Shown: piece by piece, positions 51,791 to 61,008 of the stretch
How the letters are laid out: each line of letters opens with the position of its first letter
Position numbering within the stretch: position 1 is the stretch's first letter
Assembly: GCA_946811185.2 (NCBI GenBank)
Contig: OX328102.1
Span: 47,407,619-47,471,618, forward strand
Length of the DNA: 64,000 nt
Direction: 5' to 3'
DNA from: Hippopus hippopus
Lineage: Eukaryota; Mollusca; Bivalvia; Cardiida; Cardiidae
Position numbers and translations under genes: made by a program
The notes under the pieces: generated by a model
The model's database searches: none
Seen by the model: only the letters and a program-made list of their open reading frames with translations
Told to the model about the DNA's origin: nothing

Positions 51791-51800
51791 AAAAGCCTGT

Positions 51801-52139
51801 CGTAAAGATTTAAACAGCTTATCGTAAAAGTTCATGTTACTATGATCATACGACAAAACTTGCGCCTGTTTTACTGTAGATGTCGCACGATAAGCGAAAA
51901 TCGTACGATCCTCCTGAGGGCACGGTTCCTATAAAGAAAATGAAACCAGAAATACTTCTTGGGTACTAATGATCTAGCAGTCTGATCTTAGTCAACGTTT
52001 TTCACAAAAGGCGTTGAAAGTTGACATATGGAGAATATGTTAACAAACATCTAGCCATATGCTTCATCAGCTTGTAGGCCTGCATACTTGCAGTCTGATC
52101 TTGGTTCACACTATCCGCCTCTCTAGCAACCATTTTCCC
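51801..52139. other. Mostly unassigned, family B traces
   Basis: AGCAGTCTGATCTTAGTCAA near 51976 and TGCAGTCTGATCTTGGTTCA near 52090 are family B hairpin halves. No coding signal. Confidence 0.5.
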
Positions 52140-52368
52140 ATTTAGCACACAATCCCGAGGTTTAGCGACCCTGAGAAAAAAAAAAGGGTTTCGAAAACAT
52201 TGTAGGAAAATGTAAAAATGCTGGTAGCCAGCATTATCTCTTTTTCCCACAATGTTTTCTACCCTTTGATAGACAAATATCATCATTTGTGCCACATTTA
52301 ATTTATCGTCTGCAAATTTTTTTGTTTTTAAAAAAGTGCAAAATCTTGTCGTGTGGTAAAAGGTCTAA
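52140..52368 (-). mobile_element. Family A MITE, left of the LINE
   Basis: TAGCACACAATCCCGAGGTT, CGACCCTGAGAAAAAAAAAA, hairpin TGCTGGTAGCCAGCA, TTTATCGTCTGCAAATTTTT, TCTTGTCGTGTGGTAAAAGG. Confidence 0.88.
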
Positions 52369-52379
52369 TATGCCAAATG

Positions 52380-54252
52380 GTTCAATAGTTAATAGTTTTA
52401 TTCTTTGACTTGAACCATGAGGTTCCTCGTCAATTTCATGTACAAATACATGCGGAAAAGATAGACGTAAACAAACAAACAAACAATCAAACAAATAATG
52501 GACAAACAATACATGGACATTATACATGTAGCTATCAAAAGTAATACATTAGAAAATAATGAAATGACTAAAATAAAATAAATGAAATGAGTGAAATAAG
52601 CGGAAGAGGCTACCTAAACAAACATCTTTCCTGGAGTTACTGATTTTATAGGTATTTAATTTTCTTGTGTAATTATATTTATTTTTTCTTTTCTTACATT
52701 TAGAGCTTTGATACAAAACAGAGATAGATTATTCAAAACTCTAAGATTGGAGCTATTTAGAAGTTTTATGAGCTTGTATACACTTGGTCTTATATAAAAA
52801 TATTTTTTCAAGTAAGTTTTCCTCAAATTATTATATAATGGGCATACTAGAATGAAATGATATTCATTTTCTACTTCGTCTAAATTACAAAATGAACATT
52901 TTCTCTCATTGCGCTGAATATTTCTATATCTTCCTTGTTCGACATTAAGTTCGTGTGACGACAGTCTGAATTTTGCCAGTACGTTTCGAAATTTAGGTAT
53001 TTTCATAATGTCGAGATAATTGGAACGTATAAATGAACTTTTAATATTTCGGTATAGAACTAAAGATGATCTATTTGCAGTGTCCCTGTGCCATTCGTTT
53101 ATATACATATCTATCAAACGAGAACGTAGAATTGGGGTAAATTGTTTAATATTAACTGAACATGGAAAAAGCCAAACATCGTTAAAACCACTTTGCTGTA
53201 ATAGATTCCTTATTTTACTTAGCCAATTTATTTCACTTCGTGTTTCACATCTGTACTTCATATTTTCGACAACTGTGGACATTATGCAGTTATTACTTTT
53301 AACAGAATATAATTTGAGAAAATATTTATTAGTTTTAACTTGCATATTAATTTTCAGAGGATATCTCCCTACTTCACCGTATAATGCAGAATTACATGTT
53401 GTTAATTTTACATTTAAAAGCCATTTTAAAAATTTTTTATGTACTTTTTCTAAATTATCAGTGTTAGTAAAAGACCATATTTCACATCCATAACTCAAAG
53501 TTGATGTAACGAAACTATCAAATAAATCAAGCATAATATTAATTGGTACTACTTTTCCCCTAGTCATAGCTATTAACGCTCCTAATGCCTTCAGGCCTTT
53601 ACCGGACAGTGTTTTTGTGGCATTTAAAAAAGATCCTGTTCTAGTGAATACGACGCCCAAATAATTAAAAGTATCTACAATTTCCAAATTGTCATTTCCA
53701 TAGGTAAATTTAATGTTTCGATTTAATCTCCCTTTTTTAAAAACAACAATTTTTGTCTTATTGACATTTACCGTTAATTTCCATTTCTTACAGTATTTTT
53801 CGAAATTATTAATTAAATTCTGTAGACCTTCTGCTGTTTCAGATAACAAGACCGAATCGTCGGCAAATAACAGTAAAAATAAAGTTAAATCGTCAATTTC
53901 GTATCCTTGGGTAGAGTTTTGTTGTAAATATGATTCAATATCATTGACGAAAAGTGAGAACATGATTGGTGATAATATCTCTCCTTGTAACAAACCAACC
54001 TTACATTCGAATATCTCTGAAAAACAATGTGAATGCTTGACACATAACTTTATCTCATCATATATCGACCGTATTACCTTAAACAGTTTACCATCTAATC
54101 CCTGATTGATCAATTTGTACCAAAGACCCCCGCGGTATATACTATCAAAACATTTCTGAAGATCAATAAAACAACAAAAAAGACTATGGTAAACTTTGTG
54201 AAATCTATTTGTGCAAAGGTCGATGACATGTATCTGACACAGAAATAATTAA
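52380..54252 (-). mobile_element. LINE (non-LTR) fragment, 5'-truncated
   Basis: On - the reverse transcriptase frame is followed by about 270 bases ending GTCAAAGAATAAAACTATTA at about 52390. The 5' part is lost, cut exactly where a family A MITE begins at about 54253. No tail longer than ATTAACTATT is visible. Confidence 0.8.
52656..54252 (-). pseudogene. LINE reverse transcriptase, 5'-truncated but open
   Basis: It would copy element RNA into DNA at a nicked target. The frame stays open from the truncation at about 54252 to the TAA at 52656. The upstream part (FCCFIDLQKCFDSI, then GGLWYKL) lies before any ATG and supplies the first catalytic-Asp block of the RT palm. The LLQGEILSPIMFSLFVND block follows, then LLFADDSVLL (FADD, about residue 83 counting from the TTG-initiated MINQ). 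After the thumb region a C-terminal C-x2-C-x9-H-x4-C motif (CSFC ... EYHFILVC, about residues 406-424) resembles the zinc-binding tail found in several LINE groups. The endonuclease domain and the start of the RT are missing, so it is a dead fragment although no stop interrupts it. Clade not assigned. Confidence 0.93.
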
Positions 54253-54468
54253 CTCTTTATCACATCTATGCTGACTTTAACGACCATGAGAAAGCTTTTC
54301 AAAACATTGTGGGAAAAGGAGAAAATGCTGGAAACCAGCATTTTCTCCTTTTCCCACAATGTTTTCAACTCTTCAAAGAAAAAAAATTTTTTTTTCCGAG
54401 TCACTTTTGTCTTCTGGAATGCTTCAATTTGGACTGGTCTAAAATTTTGTCGTTTGGTAAAGAATTAA
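54253..54468 (-). mobile_element. Family A MITE with a perfect 31-bp hairpin
   Basis: AACTCTTTATCACATCTATG at the left end. Arms at 54301-54331 and 54335-54365 are exactly complementary (31 bp) around AAA. Right side CAATTTGGACTGGTCTAAAA and TTTGTCGTTTGGTAAAGAAT before TTAA. Confidence 0.93.
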
Positions 54469-54729
54469 TGAGGAAAAAAAGCTGCATTCAAGTTGTTGTG
54501 GCCTCAGACATTTCGAGTACATACTTGAACAAAACGAGTAATTCGCCGTGCTAATATAATTACTTTTTTTCAATTTCCGGAACTGCCGATTATTTTGATT
54601 CATTTCCCTCTAGACCAGTCGAACCCAGCTTCGACCTACCTAGATAAATCCAACCAATCAAATTTTGCAGAAAAAAACCTACTTTCGCAAAAGCAATCCA
54701 GCCTAGATTTTGACCTACCTAGGTTTTTT

Positions 54730-54955
54730 TGTTTGTTTGAATGGTGTTTTACCACGGCCACTTTCAACATTATTTCAGTCATATCACGGCGACAGCTCAC
54801 GTATTCATGTATTTCCTGGGTTTTACCGGTGCTGGGCTGGAGCTTTAGGGTGTCTTGCGCAGCGGCGCGCCTGTGATGGTCCCAGTGGATCAAGTGAGGC
54901 TCGAGCCTGGGGCCTCCAGATCAAGGCTCCCACACTTTGCCACTGAGCCACAGGG
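54730..54955 (-). mobile_element. SINE-2
   Basis: TTTCAACATTATTTCAGTCA, GGCGACAGCTCACGTATTCA, GGTTTTACCGGTGCTGGGCT, antisense B box GAGGCTCGAGCC, head TTTGCCACTGAGCCACAGGG. Confidence 0.92.
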
Positions 54956-55049
54956 CCCCTACCTAGGTAGTCTAACCAATTAAAAAAATATGCAGAGAAA
55001 ATGCAATTCCGTAAAAGCAGTCAAATCTAGCTTTTGGCCTACTCAAATA

Positions 55050-56070
55050 ACCAATTAAGTTTTCCGACAAGACGTTGTATTTTTCATTCCGGTTTCCTGA
55101 TGTAGAAAGTCATTGGTCTTGATTAAAAATCGATGTAAATACCAGTCACAATGGGTCTACATCGCTCACCCGGGAAACAAAAGCTGGTAAGGTAAAGGTA
55201 ACAGAGGCAAGTTAACGACTCCCGGTTCAGAGATCGGACTTTTAGTATTATTTTACATAGCCGAGCCCCGGTAGCTCAGTCGGTAGCGTGCAGGACTTGA
55301 GAACAGGGGGGTCGTGGGTTCGATCCCTGGCTCGGCCAATTTCCTTCCGAGGATTGATGAAAGTCATTGCGACGGGATTCATTCCTCTCCCAACGCTACC
55401 TCGACGATGGTTATGTGGAAAAGCAGCCTGTGGCTTGGAAAGAAGATTGTGCAGAGTACTGGTAAAAGAGATTCCAGGAAAGCATGGATAGGTGCACTGG
55501 CCATCGCGATATAATTGAAATAATGCTGAAAACGGCGTTAAACACCATACAATCAATCATTATTTTCTAGTTAATGAATCTGTATTTGTTCTTCACCATA
55601 AATTTGCAGAGAAAACGTATTTTCACACCGGTTTCCTGACGTAGTTCTTCTTCATTAGTTAATCACTGGTCTTGATCAAAAATCGATGTAAATACAAAAG
55701 GGCTATAATGGTTCTACATCGCTCACCTGGATAACAAAAGCTAGTAAAGTTAAGGGTACAAAGGCAAGTTAACGACTCCCGGTTCAGATATTTGGGCCTT
55801 TATTATTATTTTCATTATTATAATCTGGTTAATGAACCTGTATTTGTTCTTCACCATAAGTTTGCGAGAAAAAGTTGTATTTTCATTCCGGTTTCATGAT
55901 TAGAAAGTACTTCATTAGTTATTCATTGGTCTTGATCAAAAACCGATGTAAACACATGAGGACCATAATGGTCTTGTATCGCTAACCTTGATAACAAGAG
56001 CTGGACTTAAAATTGCAGGGCAAAGGTTCACACCGGTTAAGAGATCAGACCTTTTTCAATATAGTTATCT
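55050..56070. repeat. ~255 bp tandem repeat, three units, split by SINE-1
   Basis: CTCCCGGTTCAGA recurs near 55219, 55775 and, worn, CACCGGTTAAGAGATCAGAC near 56033. CACTGGTCTTGATCAAAAAT and TACATCGCTCACC recur likewise. Removing the SINE restores a spacing of about 250 bases between units 1 and 2, equal to that between 2 and 3. Confidence 0.85.
55263..55558 (+). mobile_element. SINE-1, reference copy
   Basis: A tRNA-derived short interspersed element of about 296 bp. The head carries an A box TAGCTCAGTCGG (55272-55283) and a B box GGTTCGATCCC (55317-55327), the two internal RNA polymerase III promoter parts. The body has GATTGATGAAAGTCATTGCG, GGATTCATTCCTCTCCCAAC, AAGAAGATTGTGCAGAGTAC and AAGCATGGATAGGTGCACTG. 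The shared 3' domain is ATAATGCTGAAAACGGCGTT and AAACACCATACAATCAATC. It is not a functional tRNA gene: no acceptor stem closes. Confidence 0.93.
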
Positions 56071-56764
56071 AGTAAATTTGCCCGTTTTTTTCACCTTGGT
56101 TATAAAAGGAAGATTCGTGGATAATCTGCACATCAATGTCTACCAAGTACCAGGTTTTAAAAAGCCTAGATCAAAGATTGTTACAAGTGTAACTATTTCT
56201 CTATTTTTAGTAACAAAGACCCTGACCAACCCTTTAACTTTTGAATGAAGGTATAACCTGGAGTTAATGCCAAGCAGTTTTTCATAACCAAAAGTACAGT
56301 TGCAGATACTGCATATTTCAGTTGTAGTATCATTGACCTCGTCTTTCACTTAAACCTAAAACTGAAGTTAAAATGTGAATTCACATATCATTCTGTAACT
56401 GTGTAAAGTATCATAAGCCTACCTAGATAGATATCATTCTATAGTGCATTACAAGTGATCACTCAGTGAGGCTATATTGATACAATTTGAATAATTTTGA
56501 TATGAGGCTATTAGATTGATGCAACACACAAAATATCAACATCCCAGGCCTTGTGCTTTCAAACACGATCTTTGATGTTTCCGCATTTAGAAATCCATAG
56601 AACATAGTGCTGACTACAAAAAAAAAGTCAAAGGTAAATCTATGTGTACACATGTAGATCTATGTTAATCATTTAAACAATCTTTGTAGAACTCTTGATA
56701 CTCATTATCAGGACCACGTTTCCATACCAACCACCTTCAGGTTCTGGAGAAGTTTTGTTTTAGT
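56071..56764. other. No recognisable gene
   Basis: Short frames (56140-56349 and 56459-56653, -) have no domain, and no repeat is assignable. Confidence 0.5.
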
Positions 56765-57020
56765 TTTTTATGCCCCCTCAATTAAAATGGGGGGGGGGGG
56801 GGCAAATAGTGTTACGCCTGTCCGTGTGTTTATGTATGTATGTATGTATGTATGTTCGGTAAACAGTGCTGTTTGTTCGTGTCTGGTCTATAACTTCCAG
56901 GTGCATGGTCCGATTCTAAAATAATTTGACACAAATGATCACCATGGATAGAGGACGTTTCGCGTGCAACCATCGTGTCGCCGCTTCAAAGGTCAAGGTG
57001 GCTGTGCAGGGGCATCCGTG
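56765..57020 (+). repeat. Dispersed repeat fragment with poly-G and (GTAT)n
   Basis: TTTTATGCCCCCTCAATTAA, a 14-base G run, CGCCTGTCCGTGTGTTTATG, five TATG units, then CAAAGGTCAAGGTGG. The layout CCCCCT ... GGGGG opening resembles a recurrent mollusc repeat with a hairpin start (inference). Confidence 0.5.
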
Positions 57021-57139
57021 TCGGTGACACATTTCTAGGTTTTTTTATTGATACAAATATAACAATCAAGGGCGTAGCCTCCATAAAGCACATTTACACA
57101 CAATATAGAACTTTAAAGAATAATTTCATCCACTTTCAA

Positions 57140-57365
57140 TAATTTTTTACCAAGCAATCTCGTTTTTTTTAACAGACCTTAGGGAAGAGAACCTTTGAAA
57201 CACGGTGGGAAAAGGAGAAAATGATGGTAACAAGCATTTTCTCCTTTCCAACAGCGATTTCTACCCATATTTAGACAAATATTATTATTTGGGTCACATT
57301 TAATTTGTCCTCTGCAGGTGCTTTAAATGTGGACATGTCTATAATTTTGTTCAAAAAGAAGACTT
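57140..57365 (-). mobile_element. Family A MITE
   Basis: TTTTTTACCAAGCAATCTCG, GGAGAAAATGATGGTAACAA / GCATTTTCTCC with mismatches, TTTGTCCTCTGCAGGTGCTT. Confidence 0.8.
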
Positions 57366-57849
57366 AATTGGAGAGGTCATCAGACCTCTCCAACAGTGGT
57401 GAGTTTAAAAGGCAGACTGCCACAGAATTTGCTGTCTAAATGCATTTTTCTTGCGAGATTGTACTGATATACAGTCTGTTTCGTCATGGTTTTGTAAATA
57501 AAGCGAAATCAAAAAACCGAAACAGGAAATAGACGTGGTTTGTTTTTATGTGACGAATTTCAGAAAATAATAGTTGTTATATTAATTTGCCATGGCTGCA
57601 AATGACCTCTGAAATAATTGTAATTTTTCATTAAACAAAAAAATCTAAGCAGAAGAAAAAATAAGAAGAATTTCGTTAAAAAAAAGAAAGAAGACCGCGG
57701 GACAAGATCATGCGACTTGAAAACGCGACAAGAAGGTCAAATGACCGTCATGTAAAGCATATGAGGTTTCTACGCGGCGGCTTTTTAACTTGTTTGTTTA
57801 CATGTACCAAAATATATTGAAATTAAAAGCCAATAAACTATTGGAAAAC
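57366..57849. other. No recognisable feature
   Basis: AT-rich sequence, no assignable repeat or domain. Confidence 0.5.
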
Positions 57850-57851
57850 AT

Positions 57852-57898
57852 TGATGCTGACCTCTCCTGGCTTCTTTTGTAAAGAAGCCAACTTGTTC
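57852..57898. repeat. Hairpin shared with 10392-10435
   Basis: GCTGACCTCTCCTGGCTTCT then TTTGTAAAGAAGCCAACTTG. It is nearly identical to the 10.4 kb copy, although the flanks differ. Confidence 0.8.
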
Positions 57899-58024
57899 AG
57901 TGCTCAATCTGGTTACGACCCTGATAGTGGCCATATTGGTTTGGTGACCAGATTTTTTTACCCGATTTATCATTGATGTTATCCACAGATTATTTCTGTA
58001 AAGCTGGATTGAAATTAGCCCATT

Positions 58025-58542
58025 AACTAACCTTTTGCCAGATAACAAAACTCTGGACTCCTCCATTTTGCAGGCATTTCGGGATAATAAATTAAATGTG
58101 GCTATATATATAGGTTAGACAACATCAAATTGAAAAAAGAAAATGCTGAATACTAGTTTTTTTTTGTTTCCAAAGCCATTCTTCCTTTTTTTTTGGTTTT
58201 TTTTTTTTTTTTTTTTTTTGGGGGGGGGGTTTCCCTGCGTGGCTCAGTGGTAAAGTGTAGGACTTGTGACCTGGAGGCCCTGGGTTCGAGCCTCACTGCA
58301 TGCACTGGGCTTTTCATGGAAGTGTCCTAGGGCAAGACACTTCAGAGCCCTGGCCTAGCACTGGTGAAACCCAGGAAATACATGTACACGAGTGTGAGAG
58401 CTGTCGCCGTAATATGACTGAAATAATGTTGAAAACGGTGTAAAACACCATTTAATCAATTAATCAATCACAATCAATCAATCAATAAATCAATTTTCCT
58501 TTGGGTAGATAAAACCTGGAATTGTTTGGCAAAAGGTTAAGA
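58025..58542 (+). mobile_element. Family A MITE split by a SINE-2
   Basis: AACCTTTTGCCAGATAACAA and CTGGACTCCTCCATTTTGCA at the left. After the SINE, AAAACCTGGAATTGTTTGGC and AAAAGGTTAA give the right end. The central hairpin is mostly lost. Confidence 0.7.
58229..58480 (+). mobile_element. SINE-2, reference copy
   Basis: A tRNA-derived SINE of about 250 bp. A box TGGCTCAGTGGT (near 58240-58251), B box GGTTCGAGCCTC (58283-58294). Body TGGGCTTTTCATGGAAGTGT, GGGCAAGACACTTCAGAGCC, GCCTAGCACTGGTGAAACCC and GAGAGCTGTCGCCGTAATAT. The 3' domain GACTGAAATAATGTTGAAAA and AACACCATTTAATCAATTAA matches the SINE-1 tail. A poly-T/poly-G run immediately precedes it. Confidence 0.93.
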
Positions 58543-58914
58543 AGATATCGTTGCTGAATCGCAGGCACACCTCATGAATTACACATTACCACCACAATAG
58601 TGATCTCCATAGGCATATGGGAGGTAATAAAATAAGAGGACATTGATGGCTGTGGTATTACGGACACTCTAGATTTTAGCACATTACATTCAAATTATAT
58701 AATTCTATGTAAACATCTGACCACACAGCTGGGCCATCGTTGACCACAAAGACATGATTTTTGTCCATCTTAAACCACACAGATATAATTTTAGCACAAC
58801 AGAAATAGGCCCACTACATGCTTCTGTATGCAAAGTACAGACAACTTTAACCAAACGCACATCTTTGACCAATGAAAAATAATCTGCAAACCTTTGACTA
58901 CAGACAAATATATA
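58543..58914. other. No recognisable feature
   Basis: No assignable repeat; the - frame at 58705-58962 is partly family C. Confidence 0.5.
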
Positions 58915-59030
58915 TGAGCCCTGCTCTGGCAAAAGGGAGTTTAATACATCTGCGTGATGCATTAAGCTGACTGCTCAGACTGACCTGGGTCGACTTTATG
59001 TTGATGCATTAAACACCCTTTTTACAGAAC
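58915..59030 (-). mobile_element. Family C MITE with a central deletion
   Basis: ATGAGCCCTGCTCTGGCAAA, GTTTAATACATCTGCGTGAT, then CTGACTGCTCAGACTGACCT and CACCCTTTTTACAGAACATA. Confidence 0.75.
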
Positions 59031-59459
59031 ATAGGTCATATTGCAATATATAGATTACATAAGGTCAAGGAATTATGGTTCCATAAAAAACCTTTTGACA
59101 GGTTTCTTAAAATATAGAACAGAGTAGCAGAAGGTTAAACCCATCCAAAACTGATTCAAATGTCAACCTGTGGTGCGTTTGACACATCTCCAGTGGGCGA
59201 GTTCTGAAAAACACATCATCTTTCAAGAAAATTTGTGCTTTCTCAATTATTTTGGGATTTCTATCAGTAACAGAGGGTAGCTAATATATTTTGATATAAC
59301 TGAATTTGTGTCATTGCTCTCACATGGAATTGCTGTTTTTTTTCCACCTTGAAATTAACCGCAACTGTGTTTCCATAATGTCAAAATCTACCATTGCAGT
59401 GAATTTGGGAAAAGCAAAGTCTTGGCTGCAACAATCAACCATTCTCAGGTCAATTCAAA
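59031..59459. other. No recognisable feature
   Basis: No assignable repeat or reading frame. Confidence 0.5.
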
Positions 59460-59535
59460 CTTTCCACAGATGATTCAGCTGACAATGATCAGTACTTTCT
59501 GCAGATGTATTAAACCACCATTTTACAGAACAAGG
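59460..59535 (-). mobile_element. Family C right-end fragment
   Basis: CAGTACTTTCTGCAGATGTA, TTAAACCACCATTTTACAGA. Confidence 0.6.
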
Positions 59536-59699
59536 CCTTTATATAGTTAACAGAGCTATCTATTTTAACAAATGCTTCAAACATATAACCTTTTTTTATT
59601 TTCATGGTTTTAAAGTAAATCCCTTGAAAAACTAAATGGTAAAATGAGAAAATGCACAAAACAAGCAAATTTTGCTTTTGCCACAATGTTTTTATTTGT

Positions 59700-59930
59700 A
59701 TCTGTGTATCAGCTTCATTTCTGTACCAGATGACAAAATTTTAGACGAGTCCAAATAGAAAGTATATATGGCTCAAATGAAAGAATTTGACTTTGAAAGG
59801 GTAGAAAACATAGTGGAAAAAGGAGAAAATGCTGGGAACCAGCATTTTCTCCTTTTTCCACTATGTTTTCACAAGTCCTTCTTCCCCATGGTGATAAGAA
59901 CTCAGGTTTCTTTGGTGAAGGGTCAAATCA
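59700..59930 (+). mobile_element. Family A MITE with several matched arm changes
   Basis: TACCAGATGACAAAATTTTA, hairpin AAAACATAGTGGAAAAAGGA (from 59806) and TCCTTTTTCCACTATGTTTT: the A of CATAGTGG and the extra A in GGAAAAAGG are both matched in the other arm, unlike the common CATTGTGGGAAAAGG form. CTCAGGTTTCTTTGGTGAAG at the right. Confidence 0.9.
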
Positions 59931-59954
59931 TGTTTATAATCCATGTTACAAAAA

Positions 59955-60250
59955 GCCAAGCCCAGTAGCTCAGTCGGTAGCATACAGGACTTGAGAACAG
60001 GGGGTGGCAATCCCTGGCTTGGCCTATTTCTATCCGAGGACTGATGATAGTCATTGCGAAAGGATTCATTCCTCTGCCACCGCTGACCATTGTCTCAGTG
60101 ATGGTTATGTGGGAAAGCAGCCAGTGACTTGGATAGAGTATTTTTTTGAGTACTGGTAAAAGAAACTCCAGGTAAACATGCATAGGTGCATTGTCCGCTG
60201 CGAGATAACTCAAAAAATGTTGAAAACGGCGTTAAACACCATACAATCAA
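59955..60250 (+). mobile_element. SINE-1, near full length
   Basis: AGCCCAGTAGCTCAGTCGGT head; the B box region is shortened (GGGTGGCAATCCC). ATTCATTCCTCTGCCACCGC, AAACATGCATAGGTGCATTG, AACGGCGTTAAACACCATAC, CAATCAATCC. Confidence 0.9.
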
Positions 60251-60364
60251 TCCATGTTACAAAGATGTTTTTAACCTTTAGAAGGCTGAAAAAGCCCAAG
60301 TGGATACTTTCAGTCTAGAAAAAAAAAAACCAACAGATTGCAATATCAAGGCTTCTCTTGTCCC

Positions 60365-60470
60365 ACATAGCTGAGCAAAGCCAACAGTGTAGATCAAAGA
60401 TCAGACTGCATATTTTGTTCAGTCTGTTCTTGATATACACTGGTTGCAAAGGCTACATAAAGGCACTTTA
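60365..60470 (+). mobile_element. Family B core
   Basis: AGTGTAGATCAAAGATCAGA, CTGCATATTTTGTTCAGTCT, TGATATACACTGGTTGCAAA. The arms have diverged independently. Confidence 0.7.
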
Positions 60471-60706
60471 ACTCTTCATGGAATGACAAAAATTTAGGAC
60501 TGGTCCAAATTGGAAGCATTTGCAGGCGACAAATTAAAGTTGGCCCAAATGACAAAATTTGTCCTTCATACAATAGAAAAAACATTGTGGGAAAAGAAGA
60601 AAATGCTGGTTACCAGCATTTTCTCCTTTTCCAACAATGTTTTCAACAACATTCTTCTTCAGGGTTGTTAAAAGTCAGGATTGCATGGTAAATGGTAAAG
60701 GGTTTT
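60471..60706 (+). mobile_element. Family A MITE
   Basis: CTCTTCATGGAATGACAAAA, GGAAGCATTTGCAGGCGACA, hairpin GAAAATGCTGGTTACCAGCA, GTCAGGATTGCATGGTAAAT. Confidence 0.9.
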
Positions 60707-60726
60707 AAGTTGTCTGCTTCAATTTG

Positions 60727-60977
60727 TTTGTATTGAGTTTAACAGCTTAGGTCATATCACAGCCATCAGTGCTCCTCCACATGTGTTTCCTGGATTTCTC
60801 ACACCAGTACTGACACAACTTTCTTTCCAAGTCACAGACTACTTTTTCTCACATGCATCAGAGATGAGAGGCAAAAAATTGCAGGAAAGAAAGTTTGCCT
60901 AAACGGAGTATCAAACCAGCAACCACCGTGTCACAGAGTCAGATACACTTACCACTGAACTACCCGGCCAGGCTTGT
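60727..60977 (-). mobile_element. SINE-3 directly downstream of the acidic-protein gene
   Basis: On - the head reads GGCCGGGTAGTTCAGTGGTA (A-box-like) and GCTGGTTTGATACTCCG (B-box-like). The body includes AGACTTTGTCTCT-free, unique sequence and TCACAGCC..., and the 3' part GATATGACCTAAGCTGTTAA only loosely resembles the SINE-1 tail. It is in the same direction as the gene and starts about 10 bases past its AATAAA. Confidence 0.65.
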
Positions 60978-60987
60978 CTGCTTCAAA

Positions 60988-60993
60988 TTTATT
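60988..60993 (-). promoter_or_regulatory. Probable polyadenylation signal
   Basis: TTTATT on + is AATAAA on -, 15 bases after the stop codon at 61009-61011. This would give an unusually short 3' UTR. It could instead be chance in AT-rich sequence. Confidence 0.5.
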
Positions 60994-61008
60994 TAAAAGG
61001 GCAACGGG

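Larger units (their letters stand above)
50244..51800. repeat. Minisatellite, ~140 bp units
   Basis: About ten degenerate units, each with GAGATATCATCAAGACAAAC, a CTGACCAAGTTTCATGAGTA-like segment, TTGGACTGAAAATGTGGCCT and CTAGAGTGTACACAA, then TTTGACC..GTGACC. It is bounded on the left by AACAAGAGGGTCATGATGGC and on the right by a hairpin at 51757-51790. A SINE-2 interrupts it at 51065-51270. No gene product is implied. Confidence 0.9.

Noticed and set aside
53020..53493. 157-codon + frame inside the LINE
   Set aside because: Antisense shadow of the reverse transcriptase frame, as is 53713-54105.
55263..55335. Possible tRNA gene
   Set aside because: A and B boxes are present, but the acceptor stem does not close and the sequence continues into a SINE body; the same applies to the other SINE heads.
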